A stretch of 64,000 nucleotides of DNA from Diploptera punctata. Its lineage: Eukaryota > Arthropoda > Insecta > Blattodea > Blaberidae. The notes beneath the pieces are model-generated. The model saw nothing but the letters and a program-made list of their open reading frames with translations, searched no databases and was not told the origin of the DNA. The translations under genes were made by a program, and so were the position numbers. Where the stretch lies: contig JASPKZ010005706.1 in assembly GCA_030220185.1 (NCBI GenBank), positions 124,001 through 188,000 of the forward strand, in the 5' to 3' direction. Below are positions 1-10,776 of the stretch, piece after piece (the first letter of the stretch is position 1; each line of letters begins with the position of its first letter).

Positions 1-334
1 ATTCCTCAGTAAATTGAATTTATGGTTCCTTTTTGCTGGTTTACGGAAAATATCTTTCTTTTGTTAAATTGAAGAAACTCAATTTCTTACGCTAACTTAT
101 TTAAACATGTTGGACTGCTACGAAAACAAACCTATCATTAACGTAAGTTATTATCTTTTGAATGTTCTATAATTTGAAACAAATTTAAATAATTTTTACT
201 AATTAATTTTTCTATTACTCTATTAAACATATTAAATTAATTAAACTAATGTATCTACATTGCCAATTTAAGGGTTAATTTAATTGTATTGTATATCGGT
301 ATACGTTGTTGTTTTCAAATGGCTAGAGCTTGGT

Positions 335-660
335 TTACACCATTAGTCCTCTTGCTTCCCAATAAAGTCCTGCAATGTCTTTCCTGTCCTTTTTCTCGGG
401 GTCAAGTTGCCTGCAATTTAGCAAATGATCCTTGCTTAGGAGAACATTTTCTCCACACAAGGAGCATCCCATAGTTCTAGGGACAATTCCCATTCTATGA
501 AAGTGGTCATCTAGACAGTCATGGCTAGTTTCTAATCTGAAGAGAGCTACTGCTGTTCTTCTAGGGAGATATTTTATTGTTTCAGCATATTTTGCTATGT
601 CTTTGTATTTCTTATTTTGAAGATCTTTTATATTTTGTTCTCTTCTTTTGAGATGTATTG
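335..660 (-). pseudogene. Non-LTR retrotransposon C-terminal fragment (His/Cys region)
   Basis: The minus strand reads as the C-terminal end of a LINE polyprotein. A stretch with RLETSHDCLDDHFHRMG is followed by a C-x2-C...H...C cluster (CSLCGENVLLSKDHLLNC), then YWEARGLMV and a TAA at 335-337. This arrangement is familiar from the region after the reverse transcriptase in arthropod non-LTR elements whose 3' end carries RNase H-like and zinc-cluster segments. No reverse transcriptase remains upstream, because another LINE fragment in the opposite orientation begins at about 690. It is a 5'-truncated relic. The family type is recalled, not searched, and the clade is unassigned. Confidence 0.55.
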
Positions 661-689
661 TGAAGAAGGACGAGCAGAATCGAAACTAC

Positions 690-1040
690 CAAAATGAAAT
701 TCTTATGTGAAATGGTACATAAAACAAGGAGAGATAGAATAAGGAATGACAAAATCAGGGAGACATTAAGTGTAGAAAATTAACAACAGACTTAAAAAGA
801 AGTAGACTAAAATGGTTTGGACATTTAAAAAGAATGGAAAAGGAAAGACTACCACAAAGACTTAAATTTCAAGATGCAAGAAAAATGACCATGAGAAAGA
901 TGGATTAATCAAGTGAAGAAAAGTTTACCAGAGAGAGGATATGACTGGGAAGAACTAAAATGAAGCAAAGCATGAGAAGATAGAGATGGTTGGAGGCATA
1001 TTTGGAATCAACCTTCCGAAAGGAGGACACAATAAGAGGA
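690..1040 (+). pseudogene. LINE 3' end fragment, degraded
   Basis: The plus strand holds the worn C-terminus of a LINE ORF2. The recognisable core is KRSRLKWFGHLKRMEKERLP, the counterpart of the RLRWAGHVARM motif found near the 3' end of many insect LINEs. It is followed by a basic stretch and several stops. It lies head to head with the fragment at 335-660, so the two came from separate insertions. No target duplication or tail could be identified. Confidence 0.5.
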
Positions 1041-1332
1041 TGATGATATTGTGAAGAAGACATCATGATTGCTGCTAGTGAATTTTTTTTAGTTTTGGGT
1101 TTCAGACAAAACCCTCACTTCTTATAGTTTGGATTTTACAGATTATTGGAAAATATCTTCCTTATTTTATTTTAATAGCAAATACTGAGTTTTTTGTGAA
1201 ACATAAAAAATTGCAACCGCTAGAGCAATTTTTAAATTTTTGCTTCAGGTCAACTCCTGCACCCAAAGGTCAGATTTTGCTAGTTAACAAACTCGACCTT
1301 ACTTTTTTAATTTATTGCTGTATACTATATTT

Positions 1333-1668
1333 GGTCCCACACCGTAGCTGAGCGGTGTAAGTATGATGCTTTGGTGTAGAGCTATGGGACATACACTGAC
1401 TGGTTCATGACCCTATGGGGGAAGAAATTTTCTCATTGGATTGGTGCTCACCCAGCATTGTGAGAAATTTGGGCAACAACCAATAAGTAATGGCTCCATG
1501 TTGAGAAAACTAGCTATAACAGCTGGGGAACCTGACATTCTGACCACATGTCACCCCTATGGCTAGATGATTGTCCACGTCTGTGATTAACACATGTATA
1601 TATGAGGTTAGCAGACAGCTGGTAGGTCTTCTAGGTCTGTTGCACCATGGAGTTAGTTAGTTATATCA
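1333..1668 (+). mobile_element. SINE-3 copy, tRNA-derived, full length
   Basis: The head resembles a class II tRNA: an A-box-like CCGTAGCTGAGCGG, then a B-box-like stretch around GGTTCATGACC. The body is shared with copies at 28815, 35375, 49688, 51639, 56050 and 63440, and includes GTGCTCACCCAGCATTGTGAG, ACATGTCACCCCTAT and CTTCTAGGTCTGTTGC. The 3' end is CCATGGAGTTAGTTAGTTATA, a short tandem tail rather than poly(A). The same tail closes the RTE-like LINE copy ending near 22948, which suggests that LINE mobilised it. No clear target duplication was found. Confidence 0.75.
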
Positions 1669-1935
1669 AGTTTGGTTCTGATAAAACAAAAATTGCTGCC
1701 ACCAATGCATTAATGGACACACACAACACACACAGACACACACTCATATATATATAAATTTTGGACATGGTCATTTTTAGTGTCTACCAAATAGAATCGA
1801 TGAAGATCTGCAAAATTTTTCAAAATTATTTTCATGAGAACAACGTCAATAGCTTCATTTCTTTGGAATTCGCTAAAAGGGAGTTTATTTTGAGGGTGGT
1901 TGACACCCAGGAGCTCTACCCCAAAAGCTATACCT

Positions 1936-1972
1936 GAGTTCATTCATTCATTCATTCATTCATTCATTCATT
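1936..1972. repeat. (ATTC)n microsatellite
   Basis: A run of tandem ATTC units, about nine copies. A (CA)n/(TA)n stretch lies at 1716-1757 and a (TA)n run at 2038-2062. The minus-strand reading across 1760-1945 is open but matches nothing I recognise. Confidence 0.9.
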
Positions 1973-2104
1973 TTGAGAATTTTCCTCATCATTGAGGTTT
2001 TCTCCAACCAATCTTAATAATTAACATGAATTTAAAAAATATATATATATATATATATATACATGACTACGGACTTATAGACTATCAGTTTGCAACATTC
2101 ACAA

Positions 2105-2360
2105 ATTTCCCTTAATTAAAGTTCTCCATCCTCTGTGTCTTCATCTCTTACACCAAATTTCATAATGTTGTTCTTCCTTTCCTGTTCCTTCTTTCTATTT
2201 TCCATGCATAGACAGCCTTTGGTAGTCTTCCACCCTACATTCTTCTTACGTGTCCATACCATTTTAGCCTTCTATGTTTAATCTTATCCATTATATTTCT
2301 TTCTGCATTCATCCATTTTCTAATTTCTGTATTTCTCCTGAGTTCATCCTACTGTTAATA
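2105..2360 (-). pseudogene. LINE C-terminal fragment
   Basis: The minus strand gives a LINE tail: RNTEIRKWMNAERNIMDKI followed by KHRRLKWYGHVRRM and GGRLPKAVYAWK. The KWYGHVRRM motif marks the end of many insect LINE ORFs. It lies just downstream, in the same orientation, of the larger LINE at 2459-3920. However, that element already has its own C-terminus, so this is probably a separate truncated copy. Confidence 0.5.
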
Positions 2361-2458
2361 GTTGCACATAGCCTAACACCAATGTTGAGTTAATATATAG
2401 TTCAAAATGACACAGGCCTTCATAGATATTATTTTGTTGTTACAGTTACTAATTTTCA

Positions 2459-3920
2459 TCATGATGAACATAATAGATTTAGGTTCTTCCTTGAAGGCCA
2501 ACTGTTTTGATCTTCCTCTGATTCTGAATCCTTTACATCATCATCCATGCAAGTATTAGGCCACAGTCTCAAAGAGGAGTTTTCCATCCAGCACTTTTTT
2601 GGACGTCCCAGTGATCTTTTGTCTTGGGGGCAGTAACGAAGCATGGCTTTTGGAATTCTATGAGACAGCATTCATTGAAGATGGGCTTTCTAGTTGTTCT
2701 GGTAGTTTGTATATGGTAAAGAATGGGTTCTACATCCAACTCTTCCATAATTTCATTTCTTTTATGGTCCCACTTTGTGTAGCCTGCTGTACGGAGCATA
2801 AATCACATCTCATTTGATTTTATTCGGCTTTCATCCCCTCTTCGTATTGTCCATGCTTCACTACCATATCTTAATACTGGTCTTGTGAGAACCTTATAAA
2901 GACGTAATCTTGTGTTCTTCTGTACTAAAGATGGTTTCATTATACTGTTAATTATCCCCGTTCTTTTTGTGAAATTTGTGATTTTCTTTGATACATCAGC
3001 TTCATCTTGAAATGTTAAATTATAAACCAAATAATTAAATTCATTTACTTGTTCTAAAATTTCATTATCCAAAACAATTTTGCTAGGTATATGGTATTTC
3101 CCACAAAAGGCCATCACTTTAGTTTTCTTTATGATATTTAATTTCCCTAATTACTTTCCAAATTTCCTTCATAGCCTGATTAATTCTCTCCAAGATTTTC
3201 CCTCCCATTTCTCCCTGGTTCTAGCCGTTATCTCTTTATATCGTCTCCTCATCTCTATGTACACCCGCCGATTGAAGTCGCCACCCTCCTTTCTGAACCT
3301 CACTAAAGCCCTCTCCGCTCGTCTTTTTCCTTCCCTACATGCATTATCGTACCAGCCTTCATATCGTTTTTGCCCTGATTTTCCTCTAATCTGCATATTT
3401 TTCCCCCCTTCCCACATTAGTAATCTTAATTTTTTCACCTCTTCCTCCACATCGCCTATTACCTCCGGTGTCGAAAACTCTAGTTTGTTAAGCAGTTCCT
3501 GTGTCTTATCCTCTCTCCAACAGAACCGCCTAACAGTTCTAGTGTCTCCCCTCCTTCCCATATTCAAGCTCCCCACTTCCTTTTCCTCTTCTTCATATTC
3601 TAATTGGATTTCGATAGGTGAGTGATGCAATTCGATTCTGTCCGCTACTTTAAATGTATTAATTTCCATATTGTACCTTTTTGCAATTATATTAAAATTG
3701 TGTATAGAATACTGTAAATCTGTTTCTGTTGGAGCTATTAATACCAAATCATCTGCAAAAAGCAAGGAGTCTATTTTTAGGTTTCTATTAATTTGGATAG
3801 AACCGTGTCTCATCTGTCATCAATCTTGGAGTATTCTATCCATGTATGTGATAAAAAGCAAGGGTGAGAGGCCACATCCTTGTCTTATGCCCCTATTAAT
3901 TTCGGTCCATTTCTGAATCC
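2459..3920 (-). pseudogene. Non-LTR retrotransposon RT relic (LINE-A), interrupted
   Basis: Read on the minus strand, this is the second half of a LINE reverse transcriptase. GIRQGCGLSPLLF (RT block 4) at about 3890 is followed by the catalytic LLFADDLVLIAP at about 3780, then NIIAKRYNMEIN. The reading is broken by foreign sequence from 3656 to 3147 and resumes with KKTKVMAFCGKYHIPSK, NEFNYL and the late RT/connector motif RPVLRYGSEAWTIRR near 2850. It ends with TKWDHKRNEIMEEL and a degraded tail. A related copy lies at 48905-49430. The FADD active site is preserved, but frameshifts and the insertion make it inactive. Confidence 0.7.
3147..3656 (-). mobile_element. LINE endonuclease-linker fragment inserted in LINE-A
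   Basis: About 510 bp that do not belong to LINE-A, flanked by near-identical TATT(T)AATTTCC at 3135-3146 and 3657-3667, as expected of a target-site duplication. On the minus strand it is open and reads as the end of an apurinic-type endonuclease domain (DRIELHHSPIEIQL), followed by the basic linker that precedes the RT in LINEs (GWYDNACREGKRRAERALVR, RRRYKEITARTREKWE). It contains neither a 3' tail nor an RT, which is odd for a LINE insertion. Confidence 0.55.
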
Positions 3921-4005
3921 TTTACAGTGTTTTTTTTTTTTGTAGTCAGTTTGGATCCATTCATGGAGATCATTCTGCAAATTATTCTGATAAGTCTGAA
4001 TAAAA

Positions 4006-4306
4006 GCTAAAGTGATCCTACTACAGGCCTCAGGAAGCCCTTGGGGTAGTAGGAGGTTAAGGCTCCCACTTTTTCTGGACAATCGGCACTTGATGTCAGC
4101 CGGGTTGTCAGCCTTGCGTGACATCCGCCTTTACCCCCAGAACAAGCATCTGGTACTCATTTCCGTTATAGGCTGAGTGGACCCCAGGGCCATAGTGCTG
4201 CCAGAAGGTTTGGGTCAATTAAAAATCTTGACCCCACCGGGACTCGAATCCTCGACCTTCCAGCTTGTAATGCAGTGCCTTAACCACTACGCTACGGCAT
4301 GCTCCA
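4006..4306 (-). mobile_element. SINE-1 copy, tRNA-derived
   Basis: The element lies antisense. On the minus strand it begins with a tRNA-like head: A-box-like TAGCGTAGTGGTTAAGGC, then B-box-like GGATTCGAGTCCCGG. The body carries GGCCCTGGGGTCCACTCAG, CTGGGGGTAAAGGCGG, GTCACGCAAGGCTGACAACC and AAGTGCCGATTGTCC. The 3' end is CCTGTAGTAGGATCACT. Other copies are at 11070, 24411, 27326, 31310, 46738 and 60240. No target duplication was confirmed for this copy. Confidence 0.8.
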
Positions 4307-4449
4307 TGCCTTGTATAAAGTTTCTTAATATTGCCCTTATATCTGTGTTATTCTTTTTTGTTACTAGTTTTAACATGTCAGATTCTGAAACAAATTGGCT
4401 AAGAATAAGAAGTACACAAAGAATGTTTTTACAGTTTACTTTATTCTCT

Positions 4450-5299
4450 TGAAATTAAAGCACATGTATACAGTGTGGTATATACATATAAAATTTAGTG
4501 CATTTTAAATATATCAGCAGAATATAGATAGTATAAAATGGCACATTTAACATTATATATAGTACTTTGTACATATAACACAGAGAGAGCCAGCTCCAAT
4601 TCTTTTCATCATATCAATATAATTTTATTTTCAGTGTTACTAACTGTTCATAGCAGCATTATAATAATAGTATTATTAATAATTCTCCTATCAACCAGAT
4701 ACCAGTTCTTATTATTTTTTTCAAAACCTGTGCAATTTTATCCATATTTTAAATGAAAATATTTACTTTTATTTATTGTACCTTGTTTTATTTTAACTTA
4801 AGCAAAATAATATATGTACTGGAGCTTCATTTATAAAATTAAATCTTAAATTATAATAAATTGTGATCCTATTATAACAGTTAATACTGCTTTTTTAAAA
4901 TTGTATTTATATACTCTTCTCCCTTATGATTTCATGGTTTTCTTAAATTCCTTGTAATGGGCTGGTATTCAATAAAATAGAAATACCTTATATATCTAAT
5001 TATAAATTCAACTTTTTTAATACAAACTGTCAATATAAAAATATATATAGTTGTTTAATCAAATAAATGATGTAGCTTGTACAAATTTATTCCAATATAG
5101 GTCTAATTTATAGATTGGGAAATTTTTATAGGTATAATCATCACAAATTTTATGCTGTAAGATTTTAACAGATCATAAAAAAAACCTAATTTTCATTATA
5201 CACAGTTTACTTTTGTAAAGAATCTAACAGATATAAGAGCATCATACCAAATTATATATAATTTCAGTTTCAAAAAAATAAGTTGTCTTTATTATATAC
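4450..5299. other. AT-rich DNA without recognised features
   Basis: Very AT-rich with short runs of A/T and no coding pattern. The ORF of 72 codons near 4538 is low-complexity hydrophobic sequence expected by chance. I see nothing else. Confidence 0.6.
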
Positions 5300-6152
5300 A
5301 TAGGGAAGTTCAGGTAATGTGAACCCTTCTGTTTGAGTGGACCCTGTTAATATCTTCTTTAATTGGTGCTGCCCTCGAACAGAAAATGTTTTAACTTCTT
5401 CTCCTCATCGACTGTAATGGGTTCAAGGCCAGTTTATTTTATTCTTTGGCGAAGAAGGGTTTATTTGCAATATTTATGAAAATGACCACTTTTAAAGTTT
5501 TTCAAGCTAAGAATCAATTCTTAATTTCTGCTATTGAATATTACAAATGTTGAAAAAACTCCTAAATGTGTTCTATTGTGTACATGGTGGCTGTATAAAA
5601 TAAACATAACAAAGGAATTCAGTTAATATGGACCCTCTTTGTCTACTTTACACGAATACAAATATTTTATCAATGAGAATTCTATCTATTAACACCATTC
5701 ACTTAATTAATTTTATTTAATATCCTTGTAATTTTACTAAACCCGAAGACCATTGCTTTCTGCACTTGAATAATGTGCAAATTATAATCAACAATAATTT
5801 TTCAAAACATTAAATAAATATCAATGCTTTTTAATTATGATCAGTCATAAATATTTTCAGATTAATCTGTGCCTGTCTGTATAAATTAATAGAGTAAATA
5901 AACTTAAAAATAGATTAAAAGCTAAGGTGGACTCTGGGGTCCACTTTATCCAAATATGGAAGTTAAAGTGGACGTTTCTGGTAATGTAAAGAAGTTAATA
6001 AATTATGAAGATGTTTCCATATTTGAATAAAATAACAGTGCTATTTCATAGTTACAACACTAATGATAGTAAACAAAATTCAAATCCCTTAATTAAAAGA
6101 AGAAAAACAACAAATTCAAAACAGGGGTCCAAATTACCCGAAGTTCCTCTAT
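5300..6152 (+). mobile_element. DNA element of ~850 bp with inverted ends, copy 1
   Basis: The ends are imperfect inverted repeats of about 27 bp: ATAGGGAAGTTCAGGTAATG at the left and, reversed, ATAGAGGAACTTCGGGTAAT at the right. A second copy in opposite orientation is at 60640-61520, and the two align along their whole length. Several copies of a motif close to TAAAGTGGACC occur near both ends in both orientations, which could be transposase-binding sites. I found no transposase in it. The internal stretch with GGTGCTGCCCTCGAACAG is conserved between copies. TA is the likely target site. Non-autonomous DNA transposon is the best description; the superfamily is unknown. Confidence 0.7.
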
Positions 6153-6194
6153 ATATAAATAAAATTCAGTATTGTATGTTCTAATACATGAAGA

Positions 6195-6490
6195 CCTCAA
6201 AAGTAAGTAGTAAAGGTACTCCAATTACAGCCTATGAAGGTCCATATGGAGTGCTAACTTATGGATCCATGATTCTTAGCCAATATCACAAGGAGATAAC
6301 ATGGCTAGACATATGACATATGCTCCTACCAACTTCACCCTCAGGAAAGTTCCTGGCACTCATCTTATAAGAATGAATCATGGAAATGAAAGAATAAAGG
6401 CAAATCTCCCCTCTGCTGACTGGATCTGAACCCTGTCAACAAAAACCCAGGTTGAACACCATGTCACTGAAGTTATCTGGCTAAGGATCT
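6195..6490 (-). mobile_element. Degraded tRNA-derived SINE (fourth family)
   Basis: The minus strand starts with CTTAGCCAGATAACTTCAGTG and a B-box-like GGGTTCAGATCCAG, followed by a body ending in CCATATGGACCTTCATAGG. The layout recalls a widespread insect SINE whose plus-strand 3' part reads like GTAAAGGTA...CATGAAGG. It is heavily mutated, and I see no second copy in this window. Confidence 0.4.
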
Positions 6491-6499
6491 GTTATTGCT

Positions 6500-8399
6500 A
6501 AGTAATATAATGGAATAAAAGCTTCGGTAAGCGGAACTTCTCCAGCTATTTTTCTTGGGAGTTATTAATAGTAACTTATAACATTCTGTTGTATTTATAA
6601 AACATGAATTTAAAATTTAGAAAATCAAGATGTCTTGAAATTTTATTAATTTAGAATCCATCGGTTTTTTTAGAAAGAAGATGTTAGTTTTGTATATAAT
6701 ATATTTAGATACTAAAAATTATGCTGAAATTAGGAAGAATGCCCAGTAATAATTAATTATATTTAAAATTTGAATTGTATTTATATTATTGGTTTGGTCT
6801 CCAGGCTATTCCATGTCTTTCTTTTATTGCTGTTTGAAAGCTCAGGTTTAGTGGCAATTACTTGTATTGGACTAAAATTCAGACTTACAGATATTGGTGT
6901 TTTGAAAGATCGTAGATCATAGATTTTATTTTATAATAATTATGGAAATTTGTATAAAAATTACTTGCATGTATAAATCAGAACCCTATGAATTTGAGCA
7001 TAATTAAACCATCACTTTAGGAAATAACTCTCTCATTTTTTATTTTGCAAAATATGGCTTCTTGAATACAGTAGAGAATGTGATAACACCATAAATCAAT
7101 GATTCAGTGATTTGAAACAAAATAACATATATGGTGATTGTCAATAATGTATGAATGAATTATAACAATATCACATGTATCTCATATAAATGTATGAAAG
7201 CATATATTTACAAACATTGCTAATACAATATATAAGAAAGAATCTGTATATGGAAATTAGAGGTTTGACAGACCTTATTTTGAATCAGATCAAATATCTT
7301 ATTTGTGTATTTTTAATTCACAAATATATTTGCAATGATTCATAGTGACAAATTTATAGTGAATATTTAATATTAATATAATGAATATTTTATATTAATA
7401 TAATGAATATTAAATATTACATTTTACAAAGGCATTAAGGAAGGCTATATGTATACAATATATGCTTGGATTATTATTATTCACATTGGTCCTGATACGT
7501 TGTGCAAGGTCTGACAGAATCCATTCATGAAATCTTTAATAATATTTTGAAATATCATACAAAATTTCTAGATATTTAAAAATATGTATTATTTGTTTGT
7601 AATAGGACTACTTAACATATTAATTTAAATCTCTTAAAAATATAAAAGTAAATAAACATGACCACTTAAGCAGAATATAAAGTTATAAAATTTTAAGTAA
7701 TTTTGCAAATTCTTGAAATGGATTTAAGTTGCTTTCTCTTGTCAATTGTTCATAAAGAAATTTAACTGGGGAATTTTAATATTATTTTTTTTAATTTATT
7801 TGAAAAATATATAAACTTTAACTTTTTTATTTGTGCATGCTAGTACATTTAAAGTGGAAGTTAAACACTAGCATTCCAAGTTTCCTGTCTGCATTCACTA
7901 ATTTTACCAGAATCTGTATTGGGATTTATGCAGTTTAGTCTAAGAAATTATTTTCCAATACTTTTTCTCATATTTTATTATTTAATACTGCCCAGAAATT
8001 AGTGACATTCTTTTGACTAAATTAAAATATGCAAGCATTATACACTAGACTGAACATATTATCTTTGATGGCACTTTGTTCTGGAATGAAAAGTTCAAAA
8101 TCATCTGCCTTCTAAATAATACCACCTATTTAAGTGAACCACCCATTATGGAAGTGCTTTTGACAGAAAAGAACTACAAACTTTTTAATGTCTTTATAAA
8201 AAAGGTTCATAAAAAACTTTAGTTTTATATAAAATTATATAATGCATCACAACTTTGACACAACCCTAATCTAATATACCTTAGGTGAAATATAGAATTT
8301 ATAAATTTTGGATAATAAATATTTTTCTTCTTCCTTTATGCATGAAAGCTGGCAGCTTGTTGCGTGTTCATTCACTTGAAATCCAGGGTATGGTGATGT
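6500..8399. other. AT-rich intergenic DNA
   Basis: No coding pattern, tRNA or repeat family that recurs in the window. There are a few local duplications of ATGAATATT-type words near 7360-7420. Otherwise I see nothing. Confidence 0.6.
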
Positions 8400-9175
8400 C
8401 CTTCCATTATAGTTGTGGTCTTGCTAAAGGCCTTTTCTGCTGAGGTGCCCAATCACATACTTTCTTCACTAATCTACTGTTCTCCATTCTATCTGTGTGA
8501 TCGTTCCAATTTAGTCTTCTATCATTTATCCAGAGGTTTATAGGTTCAATTTCACATTCTTCTCCAATAACAGAGCTGTGAATTTTCTCTTTCAGCAATT
8601 TTCCTACGATTTTCCTTAAAACTTTTATTTTGGTTGTTTTATTAATTTGAGTTTGTGTTCTGCATTGGCAACCATATGTTAGAACTGATCTTAAGACAGA
8701 TTTGTAAATTCTTACTTTTGTTTCTATTCTTAAATTTTTATTTTTCCAAACAGTATTGTTTAAACATCCCAATATTTTGTTTGCATTATTTGCTTGATGG
8801 AGAATTTCATCTGTTGCTGCTATTAATTTCTATTCCTAAATATTTGAATTTCTTGACCTGTTCTAAACTTCTTCCTTCTATTTCTAATTTAACATGGTGT
8901 GGGTCCTTGGATATTGCCATTGATTTGGTTTTGTTTATTGAGATTTTGATGTTATATTTTGTTGCAATGATTCTAAATTTGTGCAATAGCATTTGTAAAT
9001 CAATATTTAATTTTAGGAAGTTATATTTTTGAGGTTATTTTAATTTGTAAATCATCTTCACTTTGTGCAATTAGAATTGTGTCATTAGCATAGTTTATTA
9101 TCTTCTGCTCTTCGTTGCCTATTTTAATCCCATATCGAACTTCAACATTTAGTTCTTTAATAATTTCATCATAAT
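8400..9175 (-). pseudogene. Non-LTR reverse transcriptase fragment
   Basis: The minus strand covers RT block 5 to the C-terminus of a LINE. In order: RYGIKIGNEEQKIINYANDT, KFRIIATKYNIKISINKTK, SLEQVKKFKYLGIEINS (the FKYLG motif), a connector with KVRIYKSVLRSVLTYGCQ, and a tail with INDRRLNWNDHTDRM. The catalytic box reads YAND where active enzymes have YADD, so the copy is dead even apart from its frameshifts. A (TAA)-rich stretch follows at 9170-9190. Confidence 0.65.
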
Positions 9176-9189
9176 AAATAATAATAGTA

Positions 9190-10004
9190 TACCCTAGACT
9201 GCCAATAATTCAGTCCTCATTAGTTAAGCAACTTGATAATAAAACTATTTTCTGAGAAAAATAAAATGCCATCCACTTCTGCATGGGAGTTAATTTAAAT
9301 TTTAGACAAAGTTCATACCATACATAGTTAGTTTATAACGTTGCTTCATTTTCATTGTTGTACACATTATGGTTTTAAAAATTATATTTGAAGTAGAAAT
9401 GGAATATTTAAACAGAGAGCGTCATGGCTCTTTATAGAAAACCTTAATTCTGATTTTAATGTTAGAAGTATACAAAGTACTATTCTCTTTTAAACATATC
9501 TTGAATAAAGACAGTATACAACTAAATCTTAAATTCAATTTTTTCTTTTTGTAAGGATGCCTCTTATGTGTGTAATATAAGAATATAGGAGTAAAATACT
9601 TAAATCCATTTCAGAATTGTTTGCTAACACAGTTCAGTTGTTCACGTTGATGGTAGAGTGCAGAAATATAATAAAAATGGTGCATTTTACATAAATAACA
9701 TGCATATTAAAATGCTGTGAACTTGAACATGCCATCAAAGTGATTGTTTACATTTAATTTTTCATAAATTATGTACATTTTGAGGTTGATATTCTTAATA
9801 TGTACACATATTTACATACGTAAATTATTCACACATGTCTCTCAATATAATGTTGTAGCTCTTGAAGATAAGTAACTGTTCACTTATGAGGACATCTGGT
9901 ATGTCAGAGTACAATGCTTATAAGAGGAGCGGAAAATATATTACAGACAATGCCATAATGAAAGCATTTTTATTGTTAATGTTGGATGTTAAAGTGAGCA
10001 TATA
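9190..10004. other. AT-rich DNA without recognised features
   Basis: No recurring repeat, no convincing coding region. The short ORF at 9862-10044 runs into the left end of PLE-1 and is not supported. Confidence 0.5.
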
Positions 10005-10119
10005 TAAGATAAAATCAAATGTTTCATGCCTCTTCTCATATTAATCTTCTAAATAAAAATTATGAAAAAGAAAAAGAATACATAATTAATGTTGCAATAG
10101 ATAACGGTTATGAAGAAAA

Positions 10120-10755
10120 TATGGTATACAAAAGATAAATAAATTTAAAAGACAAAAATTAATTAATGAAAGTACACTTATAAAACAAACCGAAAAAATA
10201 AAATTCAAGAAATTCACTTACCATCCATTGAAACACGACAAGTTTCAAAAAATTTTCTGAAAGTTTAATATAAGATTTGCACCGAAGAACGAATACAGTC
10301 TTAATAGGATAATCAGAACCTATAAACATGGAAAAATTGAAGAAGAAAAGTAATCAGGAATTTATCAGATCAAATGCAGGGGTTGTGACAAAATGTATAT
10401 AGGAAAAACAAACAAAAATTTGAAAACAAGGGTGAAAGAACATCTTAGAAATGTCAAAAATGGAGAAGTGGAAAAGTCAGCAGTAGCTGCTCATGCTTGG
10501 TCTGAAAAACATCCAATTGAATCAAAAGCCAGTCTAATTAAACAAATAGATAAACAAAAGGAACTCACGGTTTGGGAAAAAATCCACATTAAAAACAAAG
10601 AAAAACTTATGAACTTCAAAATTCCCGCGAATTCTGATCTGATCCAGAGGTTCATCAGTCCACCAACAGAGGAGGAAGAAGAAGAAGAAGAAGTGGTTCT
10701 TCCGATCAACATAACATCAGTCAGCAAAATGGTACTGAGGATGGATTCGCCATGA
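10120..10755 (+). pseudogene. PLE-1 ORF 3' part: GIY-YIG endonuclease domain
   Basis: Penelope-like retroelements fuse a telomerase-related reverse transcriptase to a C-terminal GIY-YIG nuclease. Here the RT is missing. The reading starts with KFTYHPLKHDKF and RFAPKNEYSLNRIIRTYKHG, then after one in-frame TAA gives SGIYQIKCRGCDKMYIGKT. The GIY and YIG halves are about ten residues apart and a CxxC lies between them, as in Penelope nucleases. KTRVKEH supplies the conserved Arg and ...KEH of the fold. ELTVWEKIHIK and a Glu-rich run precede the stop at 10755. Internal stops near 10260 and 10350 mark it as dead. The last codons overlap the ribozyme-like motif at 10731-10776. Confidence 0.7.
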
Positions 10756-10776
10756 ACCCGAAATCGCGATCTACTT
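10731..10776 (+). ncRNA. Hammerhead-like ribozyme motif at the PLE-1 3' end
   Basis: Reading 5' to 3': GGTA (stem I), CTGAGGA (the conserved CUGANGA), one extra T, GGATTC-GCCAT-GAACCC (stem II, six positions with one mismatch), GAA, ATCG-CGAT (perfect palindromic stem III with A15.1-U16.1), C as the cleavage residue, then TACTT pairing back to GGTA (three Watson-Crick pairs plus one wobble). All invariant core residues are present. The very short stem III is what has been described for hammerheads of Penelope-like elements. The extra base before stem II departs from the textbook core but recurs in the other copies here. Self-cleavage is inferred, not shown. Confidence 0.6.

Noticed and set aside
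1760..1945. Minus ORF with LLGVNHPQNKLPFSEFQRNE as a gene fragment
   Set aside because: Looks protein-like but is short, next to microsatellites, and matches no family I know.
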